A stretch of DNA of 7,008 bases from JBKJTP01 sp046590195 (GCA_046590195.1 JBKJTP010000265.1:1-7008); one strand, 5' to 3'. Positions 1-6,158 are shown, counted from the first letter of the stretch. Notes: generated from the letters alone by a model not told the origin. A program made the numbers and translations.

Positions 1-234
1 CGTAAAGTAGAAAGGCCTCGACCAGCCTTCGCCCTTAAAGCCTACGCTTCCGACCTGATAATGATAGATCAGATAACTGATCAGGAAAATACAGCTAACT
101 GTAAACGCAGCGATCATCAGCTTCTTGTGCTCGTCGCGCTTGTTCTGCTTGATCTTGCTGCGAGCAATGACCAAGAGCACTGCGCAGGTGCCGTTCAGCA
201 CTGAGTTGAGTAAGGGGAGGTCGTAAAAGGACAT
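1..234 (-). CDS. DUF420 (YozB/CtaM-like) membrane protein, 3' part cut off by the window edge
   Basis: An open frame of 78 codons starts at ATG (234-232) and runs off the left end without a stop. The visible part has a hydrophobic segment at about residues 9-24, a basic loop (RSKIKQNKRDEHKK, 25-38), a second membrane segment at about 39-57, and then the stretch H58-Y-Q-V-G leading to GWSRPFYF. The order DLPLLN-SVLNG, then DEHKKLM, then SYLIYH is what I recognise as DUF420. His36 and His58 are the kind of conserved polar residues in this family that may bind metal. DUF420 proteins such as Bacillus YozB/CtaM are associated with aa3-type oxidase assembly. Its place 25 bases after sco, at the end of the ctaA-ctaB-sco run, fits that role. 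No Shine-Dalgarno sequence precedes the start. The family call is fairly firm; the exact job is inferred from context. Confidence 0.8.
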   Translation of the reverse strand, partial: MSFYDLPLLNSVLNGTCAVLLVIARSKIKQNKRDEHKKLMIAAFTVSCIFLISYLIYHYQVGSVGFKGEGWSRPFYFT

Positions 235-259
235 GATCGAGAGAAGAGAGTGTCAGCGA

Positions 260-913
260 TCAGGACTCTGCCTTTAATCGCTCGATATCAGCTTTGATTT
301 TAACGGAAGACGTTGAGTCGGTGCCGTCGTAATAACCACGCATGCGACCCTCACGATCGATCAGTACGAACTTCTCGCTGTGCGTCACAAGTGCATCAGG
401 AGTCAGCCCTACCGAATCGACTCCGAGAAGGAAGCCCTCCTGGGCAAGTGAGAAGATCGTTGGACGGTCGCCCGTGACGAAGGTCCATCGTGTCGTATCA
501 GCGTTGAAGCGCTCTGCATACTCGCGAAGCACTTCGCCTTTGTCGTACTCAGGATCTACGGAGAAAGAGACAAGCCGGATTTCTGGACCGAGAGCGGATT
601 GCAGTGTAGCGAAGTTGGTGCTCATCGTTGGGCATATAGTCTCGCACTTCGTAAAGATCATGTCGGCGAGCCAGATCTTCCCCTTAAGTTGTGCCAGGGA
701 AATTGTCTGACCATTTTGATCGGTCAACGCAAAGTCGGGCACCGTCGAAAGTATCGGCAGCGCCCCGTCGGTGTCAAGGGTTTGCGCTTGCGTCGTATCA
801 TTTCGCTTTGCGTATTCGCGGATCGGCATTGTCACGATGTAAATGGCCGCCAGGATGACGCCCAAAATGATAGTGATAGTACCGAAGAACTTGACCGGAC
901 GAGGAAGGGACAT
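260..913 (-). CDS. sco: SCO1/SenC/PrrC family copper chaperone for cytochrome c oxidase
   Basis: This 217-residue protein is of normal length for the family. It has one N-terminal membrane anchor (about residues 9-29), followed by a thioredoxin-like domain facing the periplasm. The copper-binding CxxxC motif is present as C90-E-T-I-C94-P, and the third ligand is H178 in VTHSEKFVLID. Other family landmarks are the VPDFALTDQNG start of the fold (58-68), SVDPEYDKGEVLREYA (118-133) and the DG-x-YYDGT end. SCO proteins deliver copper to, or keep reduced, the CuA site of oxidase subunit II. All three metal ligands are kept, so it should be functional. It starts 8 bases after the ctaB stop with only a weak A-rich stretch before it, so it is probably translated from the same message. 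A general thiol-redox role cannot be excluded. Confidence 0.93.
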   Translation of the reverse strand: MSLPRPVKFFGTITIILGVILAAIYIVTMPIREYAKRNDTTQAQTLDTDGALPILSTVPDFALTDQNGQTISLAQLKGKIWLADMIFTKCETICPTMSTNFATLQSALGPEIRLVSFSVDPEYDKGEVLREYAERFNADTTRWTFVTGDRPTIFSLAQEGFLLGVDSVGLTPDALVTHSEKFVLIDREGRMRGYYDGTDSTSSVKIKADIERLKAES

Positions 914-921
914 GAAAATTC

Positions 922-1833
922 TTAGTTCTTATCGAGCACCATCAGTGCCAGAAGAAGCGGGAGGTAGATGATCGAGGCGAAGAGAAGTTGCTTAGCAGCG
1001 GTGTTCGTACGCTTGATCGCGCAGTGGATGCCACTCAGGATGAAGCCAATACCAAGGAATAGCGCACCCCAGAAATACAGCCAGCCCGTTACTCCCATCA
1101 CGGTAAGAAGCAAGCTAACAGGCACAAGAGAGACAACGTAGAATACTGCTTGCGATGCGACCGAGAATCCGTCTTCATCAAGTACACTCAACATCGGGAA
1201 GCCCGCACGCGCATAATCCTTACGATACATCCATGCGATCGCAAGGAAGTGTGGGATCTGCCAGAAGAACAAGATGATAAAGAGAACCCAGCCAGAGAGA
1301 TCGATCACGCCACGCACTGCGGTCCAACCGATCAGGATCGGTATAGCTCCAGGGAATGCGCCGACGATCGTTGAGAGATGCGTCTTCTTCTTAAGCGGAG
1401 TGTAGATCGCGAGATAGCCGATCAACGTGCCGATCGCAAGAACTGCGCTAAGCGTATTGACCGCAAGCTGCATATAGACCACGCCAGTGATAGCGAAGAA
1501 CAAGCCATACACAATTGCAAGGTTCAGAGGTATACGGCCCGAAGGCAACGGCCGATTCTCCGTGCGCCGCATCAGCTTATCCGCTTCAACTTCGATCACC
1601 TGATTGAGTGCGCCACCACCAGCGGTCACAAGTGCAGTCGCGATCAGAGTATGAAGCAGTAGCACATAGTCGATCGTCGCTGGACTCGCAAGCCAGAACG
1701 CAGCGAAAGTGGAGATCACGGCGTAAAAGCCGATGCCAGGCTTCGAAAGCTCGTAGTAGTCCTTCAGCTGCTGGCGCCAATTCGAGCCTTGCTGTTGCGA
1801 TTCGATCGCCGGATTCGCGAGTGCTTGGTCCAT
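922..1833 (-). CDS. ctaB: Protoheme IX farnesyltransferase (heme O synthase, CtaB/CyoE)
   Basis: This 303-residue polytopic UbiA-superfamily prenyltransferase transfers the farnesyl group of farnesyl diphosphate to protoheme, giving heme O. The first Asp-rich site is complete: N77-QVI-E81-VEA-D85-KLMRRTENRP (N-x3-E-x3-D-x2-M-x-R-T, then RP). The loop YTPLKKKTHLSTIVGAFPGAIP (144-165) and FWQIPHFLAIAWMYRKDY (190-207) are also typical CtaB/CyoE signatures and separate it from UbiA or chlorophyll synthases. About seven to nine membrane segments are visible. The N-terminus (about 20 residues, Gln/Asn rich) is cytoplasmic. It begins 7 bases after the ctaA stop, and sco begins 8 bases after its own stop, so the three genes are almost certainly co-transcribed. 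With CtaA next to it, the product heme O is most likely turned into heme A. Confidence 0.96.
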   Translation of the reverse strand: MDQALANPAIESQQQGSNWRQQLKDYYELSKPGIGFYAVISTFAAFWLASPATIDYVLLLHTLIATALVTAGGGALNQVIEVEADKLMRRTENRPLPSGRIPLNLAIVYGLFFAITGVVYMQLAVNTLSAVLAIGTLIGYLAIYTPLKKKTHLSTIVGAFPGAIPILIGWTAVRGVIDLSGWVLFIILFFWQIPHFLAIAWMYRKDYARAGFPMLSVLDEDGFSVASQAVFYVVSLVPVSLLLTVMGVTGWLYFWGALFLGIGFILSGIHCAIKRTNTAAKQLLFASIIYLPLLLALMVLDKN

Positions 1834-1840
1834 GTAATTC

Positions 1841-2857
1841 TTAAGCTTTCTGTACCGCTACATGCGGCGTTGCATTCTCTGCGAAGGCATTCGGGAGTAG
1901 CAGATGCCTTGCTCGAATAGCCATCAGCATCATGATGCCAAGCGTTGCGGCTCCTCCTGATACGTGCAATGACGTCATTGTTGGTGCCTTGAGATGCAAC
2001 ACGGTCAATGCTCCGAGCATAAACTGCACAAGTACGATCGCGATCGCAAAGATTGCTGGACGTGTGAACTCGGTCCTTCCTTTATATTGACGGAGGGCAA
2101 CGACTGCTGTCCAGATGACGAATATCGTTGTGATGACTGCGCCGATCCGGTGGGTATAGTGAATCGAAATGCCGAACGTTGCAAAGTCGGGGATCAACTT
2201 GCCTTGAGCAAGTGGAAAGTCCATGATCGCGAGACCTGCTTCTTCGTGGCGCATGACGGCACCTACGAGTATCTGTAGGAAGATCACAGCAACCGTGACC
2301 GCAGTAAGCCGCCGCAGACCCCATGAGGAAGATTCGGTGACTTTCGCCGGTGCATCTTCCCACGAGCTGCTCGTGATCATCGAGATCGCGATCGTCAGGC
2401 AGAACAGCGTCTGCGCAAGTCCGGCATGAGTGCTTGAGATAGCGGTCGGCAGATAATAGATCACAGTCAAACCACCGAAGATCCCTTGCACAATGACGAG
2501 TGCGAGTGCTGCCCAACCGAGACGCTTCACCCACGCCCGCGTCTCGCTACGCTGTATCCAAAAAGCCTGGACGAGAATGAGAAATCCTACGAGTGAGGCA
2601 TAAAGTCTGTGACCATGTTCGTAGAAAGCGTTGTTATCCATCCACATGCGGAATGGCAGCGCGAACATGTTGTGACCGAAGGAGGTCGGCCAATCGGGGA
2701 CGGACATACCGGCTTCGTGGCTTTTGACAAGACCACCGACGAAGATCAGCACGAAAGTCATTGCCGCGGTAAAGAACGCAAAACGGTGCAACCAGAGAGA
2801 TCGAGTGTTCTCAGAAACGCTCGCGACCGGAGCGCCACCGTTCAAAGTCGTATTCAT
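1841..2857 (-). CDS. ctaA: Heme A synthase (CtaA/COX15)
   Basis: The protein is 338 residues from the ATG at 2857. It oxidises the C8 methyl of heme O to the formyl group of heme A in the membrane. The family's internal two-fold repeat is clear: SHEAGMSVPDWP (46-57) in the first half matches RHEEAGLAIMDFP (203-215) in the second. The expected heme-ligand histidines are present in EHGHR (80-84), SSTHAG (141-146), HYTHRIG (233-239) and SLHVSGG (296-302). About eight membrane segments can be seen, and the length is normal for proteobacterial/Bacteroidota-type CtaA. The frame is open 39 codons further upstream to a TTG at 2974, but those residues do not resemble the family and would fill the divergent promoter region, so the internal ATG was chosen. 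No strong Shine-Dalgarno sequence precedes it. It is the first gene of the minus-strand operon. Confidence 0.95.
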   Translation of the reverse strand: MNTTLNGGAPVASVSENTRSLWLHRFAFFTAAMTFVLIFVGGLVKSHEAGMSVPDWPTSFGHNMFALPFRMWMDNNAFYEHGHRLYASLVGFLILVQAFWIQRSETRAWVKRLGWAALALVIVQGIFGGLTVIYYLPTAISSTHAGLAQTLFCLTIAISMITSSSWEDAPAKVTESSSWGLRRLTAVTVAVIFLQILVGAVMRHEEAGLAIMDFPLAQGKLIPDFATFGISIHYTHRIGAVITTIFVIWTAVVALRQYKGRTEFTRPAIFAIAIVLVQFMLGALTVLHLKAPTMTSLHVSGGAATLGIMMLMAIRARHLLLPNAFAENATPHVAVQKA

Positions 2858-2976
2858 GGGCGTAGAGGATACCAAAGGTCGGGAAAGGGTAGAGAATCGG
2901 GAGCTGACAAAGATGAGCCGGCCTCCTTTGGTCGCGGGCAAAACATGACCCCTATTGTTGAAATTCCCTCTCAATC
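2858..2976. promoter_or_regulatory. Divergent promoter region between ctaA and hpnC
   Basis: These 119 bases lie between the back-to-back starts of ctaA and hpnC and must contain promoters for both. For hpnC a Bacteroidota-style arrangement can be proposed: TTTG at 2927-2930, a 22-base spacer, then TATTGTTG at 2953-2960. The latter is one mismatch from the TAnnTTTG -7 box, which would put the RNA start near 2967 and leave a very short leader. For ctaA a weaker candidate reads on the minus strand as TTTG (2911-2908) followed by TACCCTTT (2891-2884), with a short spacer of 16. That a promoter region exists follows from the layout; the boxes are a guess. Confidence 0.5.
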
Positions 2977-3891
2977 GTGACTAATCGCAACGAAGAATTA
3001 GCTTTCAGCAATCCGGTGATTGATACTGCCCGCGTTGCTGCGGCCTACGCAGAGTGTCGCAAGATCGCGCTCGGGCATTACGAGAATTTCCCCGTTGGAT
3101 CGATACTGTTGCCGAAGAACATCCGTCCCGATTTCTTCGCGCTCTATGCATTCATGCGCCAGGCCGATGACTTCGCCGATCTTCCAACGCGAACGCAGCA
3201 CCAAAAACTTGAAGCACTAGCGAATTGGCATCAGGAATTGCATCGCTCGCTCGATGCAGACGTAGCCGATGATGAACTGCCGCAGACATTCCTCGCGCTT
3301 CGATACACGATGCGCAAGCACAATCTCTCGCAACTGCCATTCGAGCGATTGCTAACCGCTTTCGAATTTGATGCAAGGGGAGATGTGCATTTCGAGCAGT
3401 TCGAGGATCTGCTTTGGTACTGCGATCGCTCAGCGAATCCGGTAGGAGAGCTGGTACTGGCTCTGTTTGGTTATCGCGATGCAGAGAGGATCGCTTTGTC
3501 CAACAATATCTGCTCTGGGCTTCAACTGCTGAATTTCTGCCAGGATATAAAGGAAGATGTTGACAACGGAAGATCCTATTTTGCGGAAGCGGATCTCGAG
3601 AAGCTTGGCATCCACCGGATCGAAGACCTTAAGCAATCCAGCGAGGCCAGTAAAGCCGTATTAATGCAGATGGCTCATGTGAGGCGGCTGATCCGAACAG
3701 GCGCGCCGCTCACAGAGATGCTCAAAGGCAGGCTCAGGTACGAACTCCGAGCCGTAATCCATGGTGCGCTTGCGCTCTTGGGCAAGCTTGAGAAGGCGCA
3801 AGGGAACAGCTTGGAGAATCGCCCTAAGTTAAGCAAAATTGAGCATTTAGGGATATTGGTGCAAAGCCTGCTCAGCCGTCCGAGGCCATAA
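2977..3891 (+). CDS. hpnC: Squalene-synthase family protein HpnC (hydroxysqualene synthase)
   Basis: This 304-residue trans-isoprenyl diphosphate synthase of the squalene/phytoene synthase fold is all alpha-helical and cytoplasmic or membrane-associated. The N-terminal stretch HYENFPVGSILLPKNIRP (34-51) is characteristic of HpnC rather than of CrtB or HpnD. The first Asp-rich motif is D64-D-F-A-D68 and the second is Q189-D190-IKE-D194-VDNGR, so the Mg-diphosphate-binding residues are intact. In the known three-enzyme route HpnC converts presqualene diphosphate to hydroxysqualene. The start is a GTG, chosen because an in-frame stop (2959-2961) lies only 15 bases upstream and no other start precedes the family domain. 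There is no Shine-Dalgarno sequence. It is followed after 45 bases by hpnD on the same strand, and it points away from ctaA. A phytoene synthase role is unlikely given the HpnC-specific start and the paired hpnD. Confidence 0.9.
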   Translation: MTNRNEELAFSNPVIDTARVAAAYAECRKIALGHYENFPVGSILLPKNIRPDFFALYAFMRQADDFADLPTRTQHQKLEALANWHQELHRSLDADVADDELPQTFLALRYTMRKHNLSQLPFERLLTAFEFDARGDVHFEQFEDLLWYCDRSANPVGELVLALFGYRDAERIALSNNICSGLQLLNFCQDIKEDVDNGRSYFAEADLEKLGIHRIEDLKQSSEASKAVLMQMAHVRRLIRTGAPLTEMLKGRLRYELRAVIHGALALLGKLEKAQGNSLENRPKLSKIEHLGILVQSLLSRPRP

Positions 3892-3928
3892 TAGAGTATT
3901 AAGGAAACAAAGTCCAGAATAGGGAGTT

Positions 3929-3932
3929 GGAG
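3929..3932 (+). promoter_or_regulatory. Candidate ribosome binding site of hpnD
   Basis: A GGAG lies four bases before the hpnD ATG, with a second purine run (AGGGAG, 3921-3926) ten bases before it. This is the most Shine-Dalgarno-like start in the window and supports the chosen ATG. The other starts mostly lack such a site. Confidence 0.4.
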
Positions 3933-3936
3933 TGAT

Positions 3937-4824
3937 ATGCAGACCGCGAATTCGGCGATCCCCTCACCGTTAAAGAAAGAGAAGAGTAGTTTTTACTACT
4001 CCTTTTCCTTGTTGCCTGCGGATGAACGCGACGCCATCCAGCAGGTCTACGCCTTCTGCCGATATACCGACGATCTCGTTGATGAAGATGCTGTCGTTCT
4101 TGACTCAAGTTGGGACTACGAAGTAGAGCTCGCGGTCGAGAAGAAGCGGATGCGCCTCCAATGGTGGCGGAAAGAAGTGGAGAAGTGCTATGCGGGCACT
4201 GCAACGCACCCGGTCCTAAAAGGGCTGCACAAAGCGATCCTCCGGTTCAAGATCCCACAGCAATATTTTATGACGCTGATCGATGGCGTCGAAATGGATC
4301 TTGTCAAGAACCGTTACGAGACGTTTGACGAGCTCAAAGACTATTGCTACGCTGTGGCCAGCATCGTTGGGCTGATCTGCATCGAGATCTTTGGCTATCG
4401 CCACGAAGAGACCAAGGAATACGCGGTCGATCTCGGTATGGCACTCCAGCTAACGAACATCATCCGCGATGTCGCCGTCGATGCTCAAAATGGACGGATC
4501 TATCTTCCAACGGAAGATCTTCAGCGCTTCGGCTACTCTGAGCGAGACCTATTGTCCGGTAAGTATAACTGGCAGTTCGTTGAGCTGATGAACTACCAGA
4601 GCGCCCGCGCCCGGGCTTACTATCATTCTGCCCGATCACATCTGCGCAAGGACGAACGCTTCACCATGTTCGCCGCCGAGATCATGGACGCCATCTACTA
4701 TCGCTTGCTTAGGAAGATAGAACTCGCCGAGTTCAACGTCTTCGAGAAGAAGATCAAGGTCACGACTGCTCACAAGCTGCTGATCGTATCCAAGTTCTGG
4801 CTGAATCGCTTCTTCGTTCGCTAG
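3937..4824 (+). CDS. hpnD: Presqualene diphosphate synthase HpnD
   Basis: The 295-residue squalene/phytoene synthase family protein is a paralogue of its upstream neighbour. HpnD-like marks are SSFYYSFSLLPADERDAI (17-34), the first Asp-rich motif D45-D-L-V-D49-ED, LQWWRKEVEKCY (74-85), LIDGVEMDL (114-122), CYAVASIVGLICIEIFGY (137-154) and the second Asp-rich motif QLTNIIRD178-VAV-D182-AQNGRIYLP. The region ends in the usual helical tail with EFNVFEKKIKV. HpnD condenses two farnesyl diphosphates head to head into presqualene diphosphate, the substrate of HpnC, so the two genes form one pathway segment and probably one transcript. The squalene made would feed hopanoid or other polycyclic triterpenoid synthesis. 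Phytoene synthase is the main alternative, but pairing with hpnC and the FGYRHEE-type loop favour HpnD. HpnE, the reductase that completes squalene, does not follow. Confidence 0.92.
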   Translation: MQTANSAIPSPLKKEKSSFYYSFSLLPADERDAIQQVYAFCRYTDDLVDEDAVVLDSSWDYEVELAVEKKRMRLQWWRKEVEKCYAGTATHPVLKGLHKAILRFKIPQQYFMTLIDGVEMDLVKNRYETFDELKDYCYAVASIVGLICIEIFGYRHEETKEYAVDLGMALQLTNIIRDVAVDAQNGRIYLPTEDLQRFGYSERDLLSGKYNWQFVELMNYQSARARAYYHSARSHLRKDERFTMFAAEIMDAIYYRLLRKIELAEFNVFEKKIKVTTAHKLLIVSKFWLNRFFVR

Positions 4825-4856
4825 CCCCGACTCACATCACACCTCTTGCGCCAGTG

Positions 4857-4883
4857 TTTCTCTCCGAAGCCTTCGTATCTTCG
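4857..4883 (+). promoter_or_regulatory. Possible promoter before the repeat lipoprotein gene
   Basis: In the 97-base gap after hpnD, TATCTTCG (4876-4883) is one mismatch from the Bacteroidota -7 box TAnnTTTG. It is directly preceded by a perfect short inverted repeat, CGAAG-C-CTTCG (4865-4875). The upstream TTTC at 4857-4860 is a poor -33 element, and the 15-base spacer is short. No terminator for hpnD is evident in the gap, so read-through from hpnD is also possible. Confidence 0.25.
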
Positions 4884-4921
4884 CGAGTATCCCAGAGTTC
4901 GCTCACCCTTCTTGATTGACC

Positions 4922-5467
4922 ATGCAATATCTCAAGCTCGCGGGCATTCTGCTTTGCTTTATGCCATTCCTGGCGTGCGGCAGCGCAAGCACAACTCGAA
5001 CAAATCTCGCCGGCACCGAAGCGAAACTGGATTCCGATGGTGACGGGTTGTTCGATCAGGACGAGATCGAGACATATAAAACTAACCCTGATCTGGCTGA
5101 TACTGACCAAGATGGGCTCTCCGATGGAGAGGAGCGCTTCAAGCACAGGTCGTCGCCAAGGGCTGCAGATACTGACGGTGATGGCCTCAATGACGGCGAT
5201 GAAGTGAGAGCCGGCACAAAGCCGCTTTCGCTCGATACGGATGGCGACGGAATGTCTGACGGCGATGAGGTCGCTCGACGAACTTCGCCTCTGCTGCGAG
5301 ACACCGATGGTGATGGAATGAGCGACTCCGAGGAGGTCAATCAACACGAAAGCGACCCGCTGAACAAGGACTCAGATGGCGATAGCGTGTTAGATAGTGT
5401 GGATCTTTGTCCGAATGCGAAGGGACGTGTAGAGTATAATGGGTGCAGCTACCCAAGGTCAAGGTAG
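4922..5467 (+). CDS. Lipoprotein with six thrombospondin type 3-like calcium-binding repeats
   Basis: The protein has 181 residues from the ATG at 4922; a TTG two codons earlier is a less likely start. A lipoprotein signal peptide ends at FLA-C19, a slightly loose lipobox. After a short Ser/Thr-rich linker come six acidic units of the form D-x-D-x-D-G-[LM]-x-D-x-x-E starting at residues 37, 60, 83, 105, 127 and 150, that is, every 22-23 residues. Such Asp/Gly loops bind calcium in thrombospondin type 3 and related repeats. The last unit is degenerate (DSDGDSVLDSVD) and runs into LCPNAKGRVEYNGC (162-175), the two-cysteine tail that commonly leads from these repeats into an OmpA-like peptidoglycan-binding domain. 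Here the protein stops six residues later. It is probably anchored to the outer membrane or exposed in the periplasm or on the surface, with a calcium-stabilised rod shape. The specific function is unknown. Confidence 0.85.
   Translation: MQYLKLAGILLCFMPFLACGSASTTRTNLAGTEAKLDSDGDGLFDQDEIETYKTNPDLADTDQDGLSDGEERFKHRSSPRAADTDGDGLNDGDEVRAGTKPLSLDTDGDGMSDGDEVARRTSPLLRDTDGDGMSDSEEVNQHESDPLNKDSDGDSVLDSVDLCPNAKGRVEYNGCSYPRSR
5030..5404 (+). repeat. Six in-frame coding repeats of 66-69 bases
   Basis: The DNA encoding the acidic calcium-binding units repeats every 66 or 69 bases, with a core resembling GATACTGACGGTGATGG. The copies differ at many silent positions (GATACGGATGGCGACGG, GACACCGATGGTGATGG), so the repeats are old and held by selection on the protein rather than by recent duplication. 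Confidence 0.8.
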
Positions 5468-5492
5468 CTGTGGTTTGTCAGGCTTGGTTTTT
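5446..5492 (+). terminator. Weak candidate terminator after the repeat lipoprotein gene
   Basis: An 8-base-pair stem, CAGCTACC (5446-5453) with GGTAGCTG (5463-5470), overlaps the stop codon. An alternative outer pairing, CCAAG (5453-5457) with CTTGG (5483-5487), sits directly before TTTTTC. Neither is a compact textbook terminator, but the T-run and the hairpin together make transcription ending here plausible. Confidence 0.3.
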
Positions 5493-5525
5493 CTCGTTCG
5501 TCCTAGGAGCAAATCCTAACAATAT

Positions 5526-5557
5526 TGGCGTTTCGCCCAAACCCCTGGCGTGTCGCC
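5526..5557. repeat. Two operator-like inverted repeats spaced 20 bases apart
   Basis: TGGCGTTTCGCC (5526-5537) and TGGCGTGTCGCC (5546-5557) are near-identical. Each is a GGCG/CGCC inverted repeat around three bases, and their starts are exactly 20 bases, or about two helical turns, apart. They lie 37-68 bases before the ATG of the next lipoprotein gene. A shorter inverted repeat, TAGGA-GCAAA-TCCTA (5504-5518), lies just upstream. They could be a binding site for a dimeric regulator; no regulator is identified. Confidence 0.4.
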
Positions 5558-5593
5558 TTCAATTCGATCCTGTTCACTAATCGACTTACTTTT

Positions 5594-6100
5594 ATGCGCT
5601 CAGTCCGTCTATTTGCTGCATTAGCTGCAGTCCTATTTGTTTCTTCCTGTGCCTCTGTCGGCAAGCTTCCTACGCCTTCGACGAAGCCGGAGGTGACGCT
5701 CGCAAATACCAACAAGAAGGATGCGATCGATGCACTTGTTGCGTGGTCAGCAACGCAAGGCCGTCAGGTAGTCGCAACCACGGAGTATAGTCTCACAACC
5801 ACCGGCCAGATGGATGCTCGCGCAAGCAATAACATCCTGTGGGATGTGTCAACAGTGGCACGTACTATCTACACGCCAGTCGTAAAGGGTGGTAACGTCA
5901 CCATCTATGCACAGCGCTTCATAACGTTCACCGAGGAATCAGATGCGTCGAATCGGTACGGTGCAGGCAGCACTCCGAAAGGGACGACGGTGAGCATCAC
6001 CACATCCCATGAAAAGGTCGAAGAGTATAACTCTCAGCGTGCATACGAAGAGATGCAGATCGAGCTTGAAGACTTCGCACGATTCTTCGTGCAGAAATAG
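5594..6100 (+). CDS. Uncharacterised lipoprotein
   Basis: This 168-residue protein starts at the ATG at 5594. The open frame continues upstream to a TTG at 5525, but the ATG places a textbook lipoprotein signal at the very start: two arginines (R2, R5), a hydrophobic core, and the lipobox V16-S17-S18-C19. The mature part begins with a Pro/Thr linker (about 25-35). It then has a helical stretch around KKDAIDALVAWSATQ (41-55), alternating polar/hydrophobic stretches up to ITTSH that suggest beta strands, and an acidic amphipathic C-terminal helix (EEMQIELEDFARFFVQK). I do not recognise the family and assign no function. It probably sits in the periplasm on a membrane leaflet. The long upstream gap and the terminator after it suggest it is transcribed alone. 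Confidence 0.72.
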   Translation: MRSVRLFAALAAVLFVSSCASVGKLPTPSTKPEVTLANTNKKDAIDALVAWSATQGRQVVATTEYSLTTTGQMDARASNNILWDVSTVARTIYTPVVKGGNVTIYAQRFITFTEESDASNRYGAGSTPKGTTVSITTSHEKVEEYNSQRAYEEMQIELEDFARFFVQK

Positions 6101-6123
6101 TAACGTAGTATTGCATTAAACGC

Positions 6124-6158
6124 AAAGGAGCGGCGAGAATCTCGCCGCTCCTTTTTTT
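6124..6158. terminator. Strong bidirectional rho-independent terminator
   Basis: A perfect 11-base-pair stem, GGAGCGGCGAG (6127-6137) with CTCGCCGCTCC (6141-6151), closes a three-base loop. It is flanked by AAA on the left and seven T on the right, so the stem can extend further with A-T pairs. It lies between two convergent genes, 24 bases after one and 41 bases from the end of the other, and can stop transcription from both sides. The longer T-run favours plus-strand transcripts. Confidence 0.92.

Noticed and set aside
342..710. Plus-strand open frame opposite sco
   Set aside because: It lies wholly inside the well-supported SCO gene on the other strand and resembles no family.
2082..2534. 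Minus-strand open frame of 150 codons inside ctaA in another frame
   Set aside because: It overlaps clear CtaA membrane segments and has a Cys/Arg/Asp-rich out-of-frame composition.
2977..4824. Carotenoid pathway reading (two phytoene synthases)
   Set aside because: The HYENFPVGS start of the first and the LIDGVEMDL and CYAVASIVGL features of the second fit HpnC and HpnD, and the pair as adjacent paralogues is the hydroxysqualene layout. No phytoene desaturase is adjacent.
4832..5347. Minus-strand open frame of 171 codons opposite the repeat lipoprotein
   Set aside because: It exists because the repeated Asp/Gly codons on the plus strand avoid stops on the other strand. It has no domain, and the plus-strand protein has a signal peptide and a recognisable repeat.
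5030..5404. Possible CRISPR-like or tandem DNA repeat array
   Set aside because: The repeats are in frame, vary at silent positions and have no unique spacers of constant size. They are a protein repeat.
5525..5593. Extended start (TTG at 5525) for the uncharacterised lipoprotein
   Set aside because: It would place 23 residues before a complete lipoprotein signal peptide and cover the paired inverted repeats.
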